Shown piece after piece: positions 50,302 through 51,712 of a stretch of DNA of 51,712 bases. The notes under the pieces were generated by a model. It had not been told where the DNA came from. It saw only the letters and a list, made by a program, of their open reading frames with translations, and ran no database searches. The DNA is taken from positions 1-51,712 of the forward strand of contig CAZDPQ010000002.1 in NCBI GenBank assembly GCA_964507305.1, read 5' to 3'. The translations under genes and the position numbers were made by a program. Position 1 is the first letter of the stretch. Each line of letters starts with the position of its first letter. The DNA comes from JAQVYV01 sp964507305. Its GTDB lineage: Bacteria > Bacillota > Clostridia > Saccharofermentanales > UBA5734.

Positions 50302-51712
50302 ATGGGACGCGCCGCTTTCCCATTGCGCGCGTCCGTTGCGGCAGCCACCGCTCTTTTGATGTTCGGGGTGCTTTCCGGCTGCCGCGGCGGGTCCGTCGGC
50401 CAGGATCCGGAAAGCAGGGAGGTATCCATGACGGTCAGCAATTCCCCTACGGCATCCGTTTCTCAGGGATCCGGATTCGATCCCGAAGGTCCGGTTTCTC
50501 CGGCATTCACGGATCTCCAGAAAGAACAGCAGCGGCTCCTTGCGAAGCAGCTTGCGGACGAACTGTCACGGGCTGCAGCGGAGGGACGGAAAGAATTCAC
50601 CGTACCGCCCGGAGATTACCGTTTTTCCGCGAACAGCGGGTATGCGATATCCGGCCTGAACGGCATGCACATTTTATGCAGCGGCGTTACGTTCTGGTTC
50701 GAGCGGCCTTCCGCTTCCCTGCTCGCAGACCCCGCGGGCCTCAGCCTGCGGGAGTGCTCGGATGTCGTCATCGAAGGGCTGACGGTCGATTTCGACCCTC
50801 CGCTTTTCATCCAGGGAAAAGTCAGCGCCTTTGATATTTCCGCCGGGACGATCGATTTCACGGTCGACGATGGCTTCCCTCTGCCCGGGAATTTCACCGG
50901 CCAGATCCTGCTTTATAAGGCAGACGGCACGATCATGCCTCAGGGCGTGCTGTATCAGTCGGGCGTACAGGATCTGGGCGGACGATCCCTCCGGGTTTCC
51001 GTCCAGGGCGCGTTCGGTACCGGCAATCAGAGTCCGGCGCTTCAGGAGGCTTTCGGACGCCGTGTCGTTCTTGAGTCCGGCGACTATGCCGCATTGCCTT
51101 TCCGGAGAGGTAAAGCGGTGTTTCTCGACCATTGCACCCGCGTTACGCTGAAGGATGTGTCGGTCTATGCTTCCCCCGGCATGGGGATCCTGGAAGGTTT
51201 CGGAGATGCCAATGTATTTGACGGGGTCCGGATCACGAGAAGGCCGGGCACCCGCCGGCTTCTATCCTGTATGGCAGACACGTTTCATTCGTATTCGGAC
51301 TTCACGGGCCCGCAGATCAGGAATTGCGAGTTTGCGTACAATTGCGATGATTTCATCAACATCCACGGTTTTTTCGGCATCGTGGCCGAAAGACTCGCCC
51401 CGGACCGGTATGCGGTCGGCACGATGGCCGGTGAGGAGCTTGTGCCCGGCGGCCGGCTGGATTTTTACGGGAAATATCTCATCGATGGACAGGGCAGCGC
51501 CGTGATCACGGAAGCCGTCCGCGCGCCCGGGTACGATGCGGCGCTCCTTGCGGCGGTCCGCGAAATGAAGACGCACGAGCACGCCGGGATGGCCACATAT
51601 CTTGTTACGCTGGACCATGATGTGACGGCGGACCGGAAATCGCTGGTGGACATCAACAGCAACAATGCTTCCGGCTTCCTGATCGAAAACAACCTCTTAC
51701 ACAGCAGCATGG
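50302..51712 (+). CDS. Lipoprotein with right-handed beta-helix (GH110-like), cut by window edge
   Basis: The frame is open from an ATG at 50302 to the window end, 470 codons. A lipobox LSGC (Cys 27) predicts a lipoprotein. After a Ser-rich linker, a parallel beta-helix pattern follows: FTVPPGDYRF, SDVVIEGLTVDFDP, TRVTLKDVSVYAS, NVFDGVRITR and NCDDFINIHGFFG. The CDDFINIHG string resembles the active-site turn of GH110 alpha-galactosidases and related beta-helix enzymes. It starts 1 bp after the previous stop, so translation is probably coupled. The C-terminus is outside the window. Confidence 0.72.
   Translation, partial: MGRAAFPLRASVAAATALLMFGVLSGCRGGSVGQDPESREVSMTVSNSPTASVSQGSGFDPEGPVSPAFTDLQKEQQRLLAKQLADELSRAAAEGRKEFTVPPGDYRFSANSGYAISGLNGMHILCSGVTFWFERPSASLLADPAGLSLRECSDVVIEGLTVDFDPPLFIQGKVSAFDISAGTIDFTVDDGFPLPGNFTGQILLYKADGTIMPQGVLYQSGVQDLGGRSLRVSVQGAFGTGNQSPALQEAFGRRVVLESGDYAALPFRRGKAVFLDHCTRVTLKDVSVYASPGMGILEGFGDANVFDGVRITRRPGTRRLLSCMADTFHSYSDFTGPQIRNCEFAYNCDDFINIHGFFGIVAERLAPDRYAVGTMAGEELVPGGRLDFYGKYLIDGQGSAVITEAVRAPGYDAALLAAVREMKTHEHAGMATYLVTLDHDVTADRKSLVDINSNNASGFLIENNLLHSSM

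Overview
The window looks like chromosome from a GC-rich anaerobic member of the Clostridia (Bacillota). The evidence is the gene set: RqcH, EngB, ClpE-type Clp ATPase, QueH, HemW, UvsE, a class B-like sortase, BlaI and GntR/FCD regulators, strong AGGAGG ribosome-binding sites and consensus sigma-A promoters. Ser/Thr/Pro-rich linkers on surface proteins recall Oscillospirales/Saccharofermentans-like bacteria, but that placement is a guess. I saw no rRNA, insertion sequence, prophage or CRISPR array. Two tRNA genes are present (Lys-CTT and Glu-CTC).

Layout. 1-5.8 kb holds housekeeping genes: a truncated comEC, engB, a PRPP synthetase, a small membrane protein and rqcH. 5.8-11.9 kb is one tightly overlapping minus-strand operon: sortase fusion, pyrimidine-nucleoside phosphorylase, ruvC, ruvA, ruvB, queH. 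11.9-15.4 kb holds tRNA-Lys and a divergent pair of sialidase/GH93-like proteins, one exported and one apparently cytosolic. 15.4-20.3 kb is a minus-strand operon with a DUF975 membrane protein, an FAD oxidoreductase and a GH38 alpha-mannosidase. 20.4-27.2 kb holds argJ, a ClpE-like ATPase, uvrA and tRNA-Glu. 27.2-33.7 kb has a lone BlaI-type regulator, an aconitase - GntR regulator - citrate synthase operon with a clear palindromic operator on its promoter, hemW and a small hypothetical gene. 33.7-41.1 kb is a minus-strand run: pdxA-like gene, ASKHA/ferredoxin reductive activator, 5-formyl-THF cyclo-ligase, two cell-wall amidases and an M28-like lipoprotein. 41.2-43 kb has a thioesterase and a UV-damage endonuclease fused to a DUF1722-like domain. 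43-51.7 kb is a glycan-related cluster of two divergent arms around an AT-rich regulatory region with inverted 17-mers.

How the genes work together. The two glycan regions (12.4-17.9 kb and 43-51.7 kb) contain exported or lipid-anchored proteins with carbohydrate-active folds plus cytosolic glycosidases, which suggests extracellular capture followed by cytosolic hydrolysis of a glycan. The substrate cannot be named from sequence. The sortase and a surface protein with a QTGD-type C-terminal sorting-like tail may be linked. Aconitase plus citrate synthase under a GntR regulator suggests a partial TCA branch feeding glutamate synthesis.

The most interesting points are: the sortase with a carbohydrate-binding-like domain and Ser-rich tail; the UvsE-DUF1722 fusion; the GntR operator on the aconitase promoter; the inverted 17-mers between the glycan operons; and an M28-fold lipoprotein lacking several metal and catalytic residues. 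All family assignments are by reading motifs; no database search was run.
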